Of a stretch of 5,647 bases of DNA, positions 1 through 5,647 are shown piece by piece. The stretch lies in the NCBI GenBank assembly GCA_945872325.1, contig CAMBZY010000234.1, forward strand, positions 1-5,647. Direction: 5' to 3'. The notes beneath the pieces are model-generated. The model did no database searches. It was not told the DNA's origin and saw nothing but the letters and a program-made list of their open reading frames with translations. This DNA is from Candidatus Kuenenia stuttgartensis (GTDB taxonomy: Bacteria > Planctomycetota > Planctomycetia > Isosphaerales > Isosphaeraceae). The stretch's first letter is position 1. The number at the start of each line of letters is the position of its first letter. A program made the translations under genes and the position numbers.

Positions 1-1344
1 CTTGATTATCTGGCTTATAAACTCCAGGCGGGCAAGCAGGTCAGAGCGGACGAAATTTATCTGGCATTCCGTCGGAATTTCACACAATTGCACGATGCCT
101 GTGGGGGCCTTGAGCCGCTGCTTGCAGAGATGCTCCGCCTGGGGCGTTACCACGCATCATTCAGCATCGGTAAGAGCAATCAGGCAGAGTTTCGTGAGGA
201 CCTTTCGCGACTGAGGCGATTGACAGATGTTCCAGGATTGTTGGTGATGAGGCTTTATGATTGTTACGATCGGTGCAAGGTTCTATCGGCAAGTGAATTC
301 AGCGAAGCAATCAGGTGCATTGAAAGCTATGTCTTCCGTCGCGCGATTTGTGGAGAGAGGTCGGGCAATTACTGGCTGATCTTTGCCAATCTTGCCTATA
401 AACTTGGGGATCAGAAACCGCTTCAGGACCTGAAGGTCGGACTTGCTAGACAAAGAGACACGTCACGATTTCCGAGCGACGACGAATTCCTGCGAGAGTT
501 ATTGAATCGAGATATCTATGGACTTCGCGTTTGCAGTTACCTCTTGGAGCGGCTCGAAAATTACGGAAGCAATGAACCAACAAATACGAACGCGTATAGT
601 ATTGAGCATATTCTGCCGCAGAATGAAAAACTCTCTGTTGAGTGGCGAACGATGCTGGGCGAAGATTGGAAGCAAATTCAGTCAAAATGGCTTCATCGGC
701 TGGGGAACTTGACATTGACGGGTTATAACAGTGCTTATTCTGATCGGCCATTCTCAGAAAAGAAAATGATGCCAGGCGGATTCGAAGAGAGCTCGGTGCG
801 GCTCAACAAGTTTGTACGCGACCAAAGCCAGTGGACACCTGATGAGATAGAGCAGCGAGGCCAACTTCTAGCGGAAAAGACTCTCAAGATCTGGCCCTGC
901 TGTCAGGTAGATCACTCAGCCATTGAGGAGGTGAAGCTTGCAGAGCTTCGCGAACAGGCAAAACGTAGAGACATCGCCAAGGTCCCGATGACCATTGCGG
1001 CGCGTGACTTGTTTGAGCAATTACGAGAGAGAATTCAATCTATTGACCCATCGATTCTCGAGATTGCCGAGGCGAAGTCTGTGAGCTATCACGCATCAGG
1101 ATTTTTCCTGGAAGTGCTTCCGAGAAAGTACAGGCTAAATCTTTTACTGCCACTTGATCATGCAGAAATTGATGACCCACATAAGCTGGCAAGCGACGCT
1201 ACGGAATGGAAGTTTTTCTTCTACGCAAAATATGCAGGCGGCGTCCTGTTAAAAATCAAAGAACCGCTAGATATCGACCATGCGATTCCCATTATTCGCC
1301 AAGCCTACGCCATGTCAGTTTCATCTGCACCAGAAGCGCTTTAG
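1..1344 (+). CDS. GmrSD-type (DUF262/DUF1524/DUF5655) defence nuclease, C-terminal part
   Basis: The frame is open from the first base and runs 447 codons to TAG, so this is the 3' part of a gene that starts upstream; the first in-frame TTG at 88 is not the true start. Residues below count from base 1. Residues 1-190 are a helical region like the end of DUF262 and its linker. Residues 200-260 carry the DUF1524 His-Me/HNH nuclease signature: SIEHILPQN with H203, then HRLGNLTLTGYNSAY (H232, N236, N243) and F-SEKK. Residues ~335-440 resemble DUF5655, ending in IDHAIPIIRQAYA. Known family members (GmrSD, related type IV enzymes) bind and cut modified phage DNA, with the DUF262 half acting as an NTP-dependent sensor. 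The catalytic His and Asn residues are intact, so the visible part looks functional. The DUF262 NTPase motif is outside the window and the target modification cannot be read. Family call is strong; exact substrate is unknown. Confidence 0.9.
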   Translation, partial: LDYLAYKLQAGKQVRADEIYLAFRRNFTQLHDACGGLEPLLAEMLRLGRYHASFSIGKSNQAEFREDLSRLRRLTDVPGLLVMRLYDCYDRCKVLSASEFSEAIRCIESYVFRRAICGERSGNYWLIFANLAYKLGDQKPLQDLKVGLARQRDTSRFPSDDEFLRELLNRDIYGLRVCSYLLERLENYGSNEPTNTNAYSIEHILPQNEKLSVEWRTMLGEDWKQIQSKWLHRLGNLTLTGYNSAYSDRPFSEKKMMPGGFEESSVRLNKFVRDQSQWTPDEIEQRGQLLAEKTLKIWPCCQVDHSAIEEVKLAELREQAKRRDIAKVPMTIAARDLFEQLRERIQSIDPSILEIAEAKSVSYHASGFFLEVLPRKYRLNLLLPLDHAEIDDPHKLASDATEWKFFFYAKYAGGVLLKIKEPLDIDHAIPIIRQAYAMSVSSAPEAL

Positions 1345-1608
1345 TTCTGCTATCAAACACACGGCTGAAAACACTAAAAGAGTTAAGAAGAAACGGACAA
1401 TCGATTTTGGTGGCTCAGGAATCACGAAAGAAGCATGTATTGTGATGCCATTCACGTTGATTGGCAAAGAAAAATCAGACGAAACCAAAACCTGCACCAA
1501 CTGCTTCGTAGCCTGCTCTCTCGCCAAGCACTTGCTGACGATTATCGAGGTGGATGGTGTGTGATCGGCCTGAGTTGAATAGAACGGGATACACTTGAAG
1601 GAGTCGAA
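1345..1608 (+). other. Gap between the two defence-linked genes, no gene seen
   Basis: This 264-nt stretch separates the nuclease gene from the small downstream gene. Open frames across it give compositionally odd, unfamiliar peptides without a ribosome binding site. I see no strong hairpin terminator and no convincing -35/-10 pair, so whether the downstream gene is read through from the nuclease or has its own promoter cannot be decided here. Confidence 0.4.
1598..1603 (+). promoter_or_regulatory. Shine-Dalgarno site AAGGAG
   Basis: AAGGAG lies 5 nt before the ATG at 1609. It is a strong ribosome binding site and fixes the start of the small winged-helix-like gene, arguing that its 5' end is an intact gene start rather than chance reading. 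Confidence 0.7.
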
Positions 1609-1974
1609 ATGTCTACGACTGCTGTAAAGACGCCTGTCTGGAAGATGGTCAAAGAAGCTGTGGAAGTGTTGGGCTCTCCAACGACAAACGTTATGGTCAG
1701 GGACTGGATTCTTAAAAAATATCCGGGGACGAATAAGTCAACAATCGGGTGCCAGACCATCATCAGCACGGTCAATCACGACTCGAGGATTCACTACCCT
1801 GAGAACACATATTGGCATTCGGAGCATTCGTTCATTTGGGCGACGATGTTTGTTGAATATATGGCGCGGAAATTGCTGTTGGTTTACAGAATAGCGGATG
1901 AGGTGAATCGTTGCACTTTTTGGAGGCATTTCACGAGATTGGCAACTCTTTTCCGGGCATTCGAATTGGCCTGA
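1609..1974 (+). CDS. Small DUF7669-like (winged-helix-like) defence-associated protein, probably C-terminally truncated
   Basis: This is a 121-residue protein starting at ATG with a good AAGGAG site. Residues ~7-63 (KTPVWKMVKEAVEVLG ... TTNVMVRDWILKKYPGTNKS ... STVNHDSRIHYPEN) match, from memory, a compact helical/winged-helix-like domain found at the N-terminus of restriction and McrB-like defence proteins, listed in some databases as DUF7669. In those relatives HYPEN is usually followed by KKPR and a YDFLF-type segment. Here it switches to TYWHSEHSFIWATMF and a Cys/Trp/Arg-rich tail with no family resemblance. I read no restored frame in the other two + frames, so a deletion or rearrangement near base 1805 is more likely than a simple frameshift. 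Its place behind a GmrSD-like nuclease fits a defence island. It may be a decayed remnant or a small DNA-binding accessory protein; function is unproven. Confidence 0.65.
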   Translation: MSTTAVKTPVWKMVKEAVEVLGSPTTNVMVRDWILKKYPGTNKSTIGCQTIISTVNHDSRIHYPENTYWHSEHSFIWATMFVEYMARKLLLVYRIADEVNRCTFWRHFTRLATLFRAFELA

Positions 1975-2267
1975 TCTGATCGCCTGTACTCGAAAATTAT
2001 GAGATGAAATTCGATGCATTATCAGGTCGATTCCGTTCCTGTGCTTTCGGCGCTCATTGATGTGCTTTGCCGTGCAAGATTGTATTTGCATTAAGTCATT
2101 GCAGATTCAGTCGAAATTCCATCGGACTGATGTACGAATCTAATTGCAGCGGTTTGGAACCGGATGCTGCAAGTGGATGGAACGGGAAGTGGGTGTGAGC
2201 GAGACCCTGGAAAAAAGCGGTGATTTGAGGTATTCACAAAAATTTCTCAAAATCTTCATCTAGGCTA

Positions 2268-2296
2268 TTGACTGGCCATCAGGTGTCAGATAGTTT
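2268..2296 (+). promoter_or_regulatory. Candidate sigma-70-type promoter
   Basis: TTGACT at 2268-2273 matches the -35 consensus at five of six bases. A 17-nt spacer leads to TAGTTT at 2291-2296; the overlapping GATAGT at 2289-2294 is a better -10 match but with a 15-nt spacer. It lies about 55 nt before the lipoprotein start and could drive that gene and the DUF1559 gene. The -10 match is weak, so this is a suggestion. Confidence 0.35.
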
Positions 2297-2339
2297 AACA
2301 GCGTTGGTGCGGTTCAAACTGTATTCCACACTATGTTTC

Positions 2340-2348
2340 AGGAGGTGA
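2340..2348 (+). promoter_or_regulatory. Near-perfect Shine-Dalgarno AGGAGGTGA deciding a TTG start
   Basis: AGGAGGTGA is a full anti-16S match, with the GGAGG core ending 6 nt before TTG at 2352. This placement supports the non-ATG start and shows that the short 68-codon frame is translated. Confidence 0.8.
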
Positions 2349-2351
2349 GAG

Positions 2352-2558
2352 TTGAATCTACGAAGGTTCTCTGTATATTTCAGCGCCATGATGCTGCTAT
2401 TGATTTCCGGTTGTTCCGGCGAAGGCAACCCCGGTGTCATTCCGGCGGGTGCCGATTCTAAATCAACACACGATGCGATTGAAAATCCAGCAGGTGTTCA
2501 AGCGAAACCCTCTGCGAAAAAATCGGCTAACTCATTACCACCACAACCTCCCAAATAG
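2352..2558 (+). CDS. Small secreted lipoprotein
   Basis: This 68-residue protein starts at TTG behind a near-perfect ribosome binding site. Residues 1-20 form a lipoprotein signal: NLRRF is the charged n-region, VYFSAMMLLLI the hydrophobic core and ISGC the lipobox, so lipidation is predicted at C21. The mature part of only 48 residues is rich in Ala, Ser, Lys and Pro (ending LPPQPPK), looks disordered and has no recognisable domain. Planctomycetes often carry small lipoproteins beside DUF1559 genes, but many of those are longer and include a beta-sandwich domain that this one lacks. It lies 144 nt before the DUF1559 gene on the same strand with no terminator between, so co-transcription is likely. 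It probably sits in the cell envelope; its role is unknown. Confidence 0.75.
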   Translation: MNLRRFSVYFSAMMLLLISGCSGEGNPGVIPAGADSKSTHDAIENPAGVQAKPSAKKSANSLPPQPPK

Positions 2559-2702
2559 GTCTCAGTGCCTGTTGGTGGGTCGAATTAACCGATTTCGATT
2601 GACAGGTGTCCGTTACATCTGATGTGGCGGTTCGTACCATCAATCCAGTGCGTTCTATGACGAGGTTTTACAAGTGTAGTGAATTGATACGGAGATGATC
2701 GT
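2559..2702 (+). other. Short spacer between lipoprotein and DUF1559 genes
   Basis: This 144-nt spacer shows no terminator hairpin. It holds a consensus-like TTGACA at 2599-2604 but no good -10 at a proper distance, so an internal promoter is possible but unsupported. GGAG at 2691-2694 serves as the ribosome binding site for the next gene, 8 nt before its ATG. Confidence 0.4.
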
Positions 2703-3737
2703 ATGCTAACGATTCGTTCGGGTCGGAGTTTGAAGGCGTTCACATTGATTGAATTGCTGGTTGTGATTGCGATTATTGCAGTCTTGATATCCTTGCTTCT
2801 GCCTGCTGTGCAATCTGCTCGTGAGGCTGCACGCAGAACTCAGTGTACAAACAATTTAAAGCAACTTGGCTTGGCCATGCATAATTACATGGATGCCAAT
2901 AACGCAATGCCTATGGGTGGATATTTCAATGATAAATCACCCACTCTTCCATGGATGCATGGCCCATTGATTGGCCTATGTCAATTTATGGAGCAAGGGA
3001 ATATCTTTAACGCATTCAACTCCAGTCTGCGGTATTTTCAATACCCTGAAAATGATACGGTGATGGCATTTAAGCTTGGAACATTGCACTGTCCGAGCGA
3101 CCCTGAAATCGCTGAAGGCAATGGAGCTTACTCGCAATTTGCTGCCCCAAGGCCATCATTTAAAGTGGGATTGACCAGCTACAGAGGAAATGCAGGTCCA
3201 TGGACCAACCCTCCTCGTGGTGTGAATCCAAGTGCAACCGCCAACTGGGGAGCCCTTCGCTCGAATGGCCTGGGTGTGCTTTATATGACAAGCGATACCT
3301 CGATTGGCAGCATCACCGATGGAACAAGCAACACCATGCTCTTTGGAGAGGGTGTCTATGGCAAGCTTTCCCAGTCGGATAAGAATTGCTGGCACTGGTG
3401 GATGGCCGGGAATTATGGGGATACTCTGCAGACGGCTACGTATGCTCCAAATATCCAGACCTCTTCAAATCTGGCTGTTTTCCCTAACGGGGCGGCTGTA
3501 TTTATTATTTCCGCTTCAAGTAACCACCCAGGTGGTGTCAACTTTGCATTCTGCGACGGTTCGGTCCGGTTCATCAAGAACTCGATCCAATCCTGGCAGC
3601 CTGATCCAGCCAATAATTACCTGCCTGCTGGCTTAACTGTCACCAACGGTATTTATGTACCAACCAAGCCTTATGGCGTTTATCAAGCACTTTCCACCCG
3701 TAATGGTGGAGAAGTCATCAGCGCTGACTCCTTCTGA
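2703..3737 (+). CDS. DUF1559 family prepilin-like (type II/IV pseudopilin N-terminus) protein
   Basis: This is a 344-residue protein of typical family length. Residues 1-12 are a short basic leader; residues 13-36 (FTLIELLVVIAIIAVLIS...) are the class III signal/transmembrane helix of pseudopilins, with the conserved Glu at +5 (E17). Prepilin peptidase should cut before F13, here after Ala12 rather than the usual Gly. The helix continues into PAVQSAREAARRTQC and NNLKQLGLAMHNY, the DUF1559 hallmark. Further family motifs are LHCPSDP (~128-134), ITDGTSNTMLFGEG (~204-217), SNHPGGVNFAFCDGSVRFI (~273-291) and the C-terminal QALSTRNGGEVISADSF. The family is present in dozens of copies per planctomycete genome; its molecular function is not firmly established, and envelope or extracellular pseudopilus-like roles are inferred. 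GGAG at 2691-2694 supports the ATG. It is preceded by a small lipoprotein and followed by a strong terminator. Confidence 0.97.
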   Translation: MLTIRSGRSLKAFTLIELLVVIAIIAVLISLLLPAVQSAREAARRTQCTNNLKQLGLAMHNYMDANNAMPMGGYFNDKSPTLPWMHGPLIGLCQFMEQGNIFNAFNSSLRYFQYPENDTVMAFKLGTLHCPSDPEIAEGNGAYSQFAAPRPSFKVGLTSYRGNAGPWTNPPRGVNPSATANWGALRSNGLGVLYMTSDTSIGSITDGTSNTMLFGEGVYGKLSQSDKNCWHWWMAGNYGDTLQTATYAPNIQTSSNLAVFPNGAAVFIISASSNHPGGVNFAFCDGSVRFIKNSIQSWQPDPANNYLPAGLTVTNGIYVPTKPYGVYQALSTRNGGEVISADSF

Positions 3738-3750
3738 TTCTGATTGACGA

Positions 3751-3796
3751 AACTCCTCTGGCGAATGCGTCTTATGCATTTCGCCAGAGTTGTTTA
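3751..3796 (+). terminator. Hairpin terminator after the DUF1559 gene
   Basis: CTCTGGCGAA at 3756-3765 pairs perfectly with TTCGCCAGAG at 3780-3789. The stem extends by TGC/GCA with a one-base bulge, leaving a 7-nt loop, and is followed by TTGTTTATC. It starts 18 nt after the DUF1559 stop and separates that unit from the aminotransferase gene. The T tract is interrupted, so efficiency is uncertain. Confidence 0.75.
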
Positions 3797-3872
3797 TCGA
3801 GCTTTGATAAAACAGTCACAAACACTTTCCCTGTTTTGAGTCAGCTTTGATGCTGAATAAAGGCTTTTTGCG

Positions 3873-5126
3873 ATGCGTCGACGAGGCTTCTTATCCAATC
3901 TCGCATTGGCAATGCCGATGGTCCATGCTGCCGATGGCTTTGCAGCAAGTATCAGCGAACTTTCCGAATTGATCAAATCTGCCGAGAATGATAAACATTT
4001 ATGGCAACGGATTCGCCAGGAGTTTTTATTTCATACGGGCCTGGTGCATTTTAATACAGGATCGCTCGGGGCCACGCCTCGACGGGTGCTCGAAGCCATG
4101 TCCGGATGGATGTATCAGCTTGAAGGCGATCCTGTCTCCAATGTTTTTGGCCCTCTGGGATATCGAATGGAACAAGTCAGGGCCAAAGCTGCCACACTTC
4201 TTGGAGCCAGCCTTGACGAAATATTGATTGTCGAAAATACGACCAGCGCCATGAATCATGTGGCATTGAGTCTGGCGAAACATCTGAAACCTGGCGATGA
4301 AATTCTGACAACCAATCACGAACATCCGGGCGGCGCTGTGTGCTGGGAATATCTGGTGAAAAATCTGGGCGTGAAACTTGTCCAGATTCCGATGCCGGCG
4401 CCTGTTAAAGATCAAGCTCAAATCATTCAATTGGTGAGTGATCATTTGACGCCTAGAACACGAATTTGCAGCTTTAGTCATGTGGATACCATCACAGGGC
4501 TGCAGATGCCTTTGAAAGAAATCTCGTTATTGACGCGACCTCGAGAGATCTTTTTCGTTTGCGATGGTGCGCAGGCTCCAGGGATGCTTCAGGTAGATGT
4601 GAAAAAACTGGGCGTGGACACCTACGCTTCCAGCAGTCATAAATGGCTGCTTGCCCCCAAAGGTTCTGGCTTACTGTTTATCAGAAAAGAAATGCAGGAG
4701 AAAATTCAGCCTTTGCCGTTCACCAGTGGTTATCAAGCCTATACAGGAGCCACAGGCACGCGAAATGTGGTGAATGTGCTGGGCCACGGGATGGCGATTG
4801 ATTTTCATCATTGTATTGGTTCAGAACGAGTGGAATCGCGATGCCGATCACTTTCGAACCAGCTTCGCAACCGACTTTCTGAAAATCCTCATATGACATT
4901 ACTCACACCGACCCAGCCTGAACTTGCGACTGGGCTGGTTTCATTTACACTGAAGAAGTCGACGGCGGGTGAAGTCTACACACGTCTTCAAAAAGAACAC
5001 AATATTCTGGTCAAGGTGGTTGCAAAACCAGAGTACAATGCGCTTCGATTCTCGACGCACCTCTATAACAACGAAGAGGAAGTGGAGCGAACTGCCAAGG
5101 CGATTGAGTTGATTCTCAAGTCTTGA
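3873..5126 (+). CDS. Class V aminotransferase-fold PLP enzyme, isopenicillin-N-epimerase-like, with Tat-like signal
   Basis: This 417-residue protein is full length for the family. An in-frame TAA at 3858-3860 makes ATG 3873 the first ATG, with AAAGG at 3859-3863 as ribosome binding site. Residues 2-7 (RRRGFL) match the twin-arginine core, followed by a short hydrophobic stretch and a VHA/A site near residue 19, so Tat export before or after PLP loading is plausible. The PLP fold follows: VHFNTGSLGATP (58-69), ENTTSAMNH (121-129, phosphate binding), TNHEHPGG (147-154), SHVDTITG (202-209), CDGAQAPG with Asp231 for the pyridine nitrogen, SSSHKWLLAPKG with Lys257 as the Schiff-base lysine, and GTRN (295-298). 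Relatives include isopenicillin N epimerase (CefD), cysteine desulfurases and uncharacterised planctomycete paralogues. No beta-lactam genes are nearby, so an epimerase role is not implied; the substrate is unknown. It is flanked by terminators and appears to be a single-gene unit. Confidence 0.93.
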   Translation: MRRRGFLSNLALAMPMVHAADGFAASISELSELIKSAENDKHLWQRIRQEFLFHTGLVHFNTGSLGATPRRVLEAMSGWMYQLEGDPVSNVFGPLGYRMEQVRAKAATLLGASLDEILIVENTTSAMNHVALSLAKHLKPGDEILTTNHEHPGGAVCWEYLVKNLGVKLVQIPMPAPVKDQAQIIQLVSDHLTPRTRICSFSHVDTITGLQMPLKEISLLTRPREIFFVCDGAQAPGMLQVDVKKLGVDTYASSSHKWLLAPKGSGLLFIRKEMQEKIQPLPFTSGYQAYTGATGTRNVVNVLGHGMAIDFHHCIGSERVESRCRSLSNQLRNRLSENPHMTLLTPTQPELATGLVSFTLKKSTAGEVYTRLQKEHNILVKVVAKPEYNALRFSTHLYNNEEEVERTAKAIELILKS

Positions 5127-5164
5127 TCGAATCCGTTTTACCATGTCATCATCGTGGATTCATG

Positions 5165-5201
5165 CATGGCTCTCATATTTATTTATGGGGCCATGTTTTT
5201 T
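5165..5201 (+). terminator. Rho-independent terminator of the aminotransferase gene
   Basis: CATGGC at 5165-5170 pairs with GCCATG at 5190-5195, and inner CAT/ATG bases can extend the stem across an internal bulge. Six T residues follow directly (5196-5201). It begins 38 nt after the stop codon, the classic arrangement. Confidence 0.7.
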
Positions 5202-5237
5202 AAGCCAATCGTAGCCAAGCACAACTTGGTTGTTATT

Positions 5238-5472
5238 TAGCCGTTCTTGGTGCTAGCCCCGGTTATTATCTTCCGCGAATCAGTGGCTAGATTCATACAT
5301 CCCGGTTATTTATCTTCTTCGAACCGGGGGCTAGCGCCCGGCGGCTAGATTTATACATCCTGGTTATTTATCTTCTGCGAACCGGGGGCTAGCGCCCGGC
5401 GGCTAGATTCGAACCAAGAAACTGGGGCTCACGCCTCTTACCTAGCCGGTCTTGGCGCTAGCCCCGGTTAAT
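5238..5472. repeat. Cluster of GGGGGCTAGCGCCC-type intergenic repeats, direct and inverted
   Basis: Two core units, AACCGGGGGCTAGCGCCC plus GGCGGCTAG, lie in forward orientation at 5322-5348 and 5380-5406. A degenerate forward unit is at 5420-5445. Two inverted units (TAGCCG...CTTGG...GCTAGCCCCGGTT) are at 5238-5264 and 5443-5469; these two agree with each other at 27 of 30 bases across 5238-5267 and 5443-5472. The cluster sits between convergent genes, where planctomycete repeats of this look are often found (from memory). It could act as a REP-like element, a bidirectional terminator or an mRNA 3'-end stabiliser. Confidence 0.8.
5285..5400 (+). repeat. Two tandem 58-bp repeats
   Basis: The copies at 5285-5342 and 5343-5400 match at 55 of 58 bases, and a third begins at 5401-5410 (GGCTAGATTC). 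A further decayed copy, without the GC core, precedes them at 5258-5284. Within each copy CCCGGTT (or CCTGGTT) can pair with the following AACCGGG; the C-to-T change in copy two keeps the pairing as a G-T wobble. CTAGC and GCTAG can form a second small stem. Confidence 0.88.
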
Positions 5473-5479
5473 TGTTTTT
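5420..5479. terminator. Large hairpin at the right end of the repeat cluster, with T-rich tail
   Basis: AACTGGGGCTCACGCC (5420-5435) pairs with GGCGCTAGCCCCGGTT (5454-5469) at 14 of 16 positions, counting one wobble, around an 18-nt loop. AATTGTTTTT follows on the + strand. It may be a back-up terminator for the + strand, or simply the fold of two opposed repeat units. Confidence 0.45.
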
Positions 5480-5508
5480 AAAAACGGGATGTTATTTTCG
5501 GCCTGATC

Positions 5509-5646
5509 CTATGGTGCTTTTCTGATACGAATATAATGATCGGTCAGAGAGTTGTGAAGCACAGGCACAGGCACTTTGGGCATGTGACAATTCAGGCAGT
5601 CTTTGGTGGCATTTGTTTTGCAAGCAACCACTTTGAATTGGATATC
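5509..5646 (-). CDS. C-terminal end of a c-type (probably multihaem) cytochrome protein
   Basis: The minus strand is open from the window edge to TAG at 5511-5509 and encodes the last 45 residues of a protein whose start lies beyond the window. It contains CLNCHMPK, a covalent haem c attachment motif (CxxCH, residues 17-21 of the fragment), then VPVPVLHNSLTDHYIRIRKAP. The CxxCHMP ... H ... TDHxIR tail is recalled from periplasmic multihaem cytochromes and TPR-cytochrome proteins of planctomycetes, where the later His residues can be haem ligands. It would act outside the cytoplasm in electron transfer. The number of haems, any TPR part and the signal peptide cannot be seen. It converges with the aminotransferase gene; the spacer holds the repeat cluster. 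It is shorter than many ORF cut-offs and easily missed. Confidence 0.8.
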   Translation of the reverse strand, partial: DIQFKVVACKTNATKDCLNCHMPKVPVPVLHNSLTDHYIRIRKAP

Positions 5647-5647
5647 C

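Larger units (their letters stand above)
1975..2351. other. 377-nt intergenic region, no gene; probable defence-island border
   Basis: No frame on either strand gives a recognisable protein. A minus-strand open frame at 1738-2091 overlaps the conserved part of the preceding gene and has no family features. Only weak short inverted repeats are present (CCTGAT at 1970-1975 with ATCAGG at 2021-2026), without a T tract. No transposase piece, tRNA or insertion-sequence end is visible. The last 85 bases hold a candidate promoter for the lipoprotein gene. Confidence 0.5.

Noticed and set aside
1280..1564. A 94-codon + frame overlapping the nuclease end and the gap
   Set aside because: It overlaps the conserved DUF5655-like tail, has no ribosome binding site and resembles nothing; its CTNC is not a CxxCH haem motif.
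1738..2091. A 117-codon minus frame
   Set aside because: It lies opposite the conserved part of the small winged-helix-like gene, is rich in Arg/His/Cys without any motif and is best read as a shadow frame.
2156..2178. A sigma-54-like TTGG...TGC pair upstream of the lipoprotein gene
   Set aside because: The GG to GC spacing is off by one and the flanking consensus is poor.
2599..2604. Consensus TTGACA as a promoter for the DUF1559 gene
   Set aside because: No acceptable -10 hexamer lies 15-19 nt downstream.
4026..4481. A 151-codon minus frame
   Set aside because: It lies wholly opposite the well-conserved aminotransferase gene and shows no family features.
3873..5126. Beta-lactam biosynthesis by the epimerase-like gene
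   Set aside because: No synthetase, synthase or other antibiotic gene is nearby; the similarity is to the broad class V family only.
5238..5472. CRISPR array
   Set aside because: The repeats are directly tandem at 58 bp with near-identical sequence throughout, so there are no variable spacers, and both orientations occur.

Overview
The window looks like a mid-GC planctomycete chromosome. The strongest sign is a prepilin-like DUF1559 protein with the FTLIELLVVIAII start and the C-terminal H-x(8)-DGSVRFI signature, a family greatly expanded in Planctomycetota. A tiny lipoprotein just upstream, a Tat-signal PLP enzyme, a multihaem-cytochrome tail ending in CHMP...TDHYIR and GGGGGCTAGCGCCC-type intergenic repeats fit the same picture. 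I cannot assign a genus.

Layout. (1) 1-1344, +: the C-terminal two-thirds or so of a GmrSD-type DNA-targeting defence nuclease (DUF262 remainder, DUF1524 His-Me/HNH nuclease, DUF5655-like tail); its 5' end lies outside the window. (2) 1609-1974, +: a small gene whose first ~63 residues match a winged-helix-like N-terminal domain known from restriction/defence proteins (DUF7669-type, recalled from memory). The rest does not resemble that family, so it is probably truncated. Together these make the edge of a defence island. (3) 1975-2351: a 377-nt gap with no gene and a plausible promoter at its end. (4) 2352-2558 and 2703-3737, +: a small lipoprotein and the DUF1559 pseudopilin-like protein, closed by a clear hairpin terminator. 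(5) 3873-5126, +: a class V aminotransferase-fold enzyme (isopenicillin-N-epimerase-like) with a Tat-like signal, followed 38 nt later by a hairpin/T6 terminator. (6) 5238-5472: a repeat cluster with two 58-bp tandem copies flanked by inverted and degenerate copies of the same core. (7) 5509-5646, -: the last 45 codons of a c-type cytochrome, converging on the aminotransferase gene.

How they work together: only the first two genes (DNA defence) and the lipoprotein/DUF1559 pair (cell-envelope proteins) look like functional neighbours. The aminotransferase and cytochrome appear to be separate units meeting tail-to-tail across the repeats. I see no complete undescribed system; the best leads are the defence pair, the repeat cluster and the hidden cytochrome tail.
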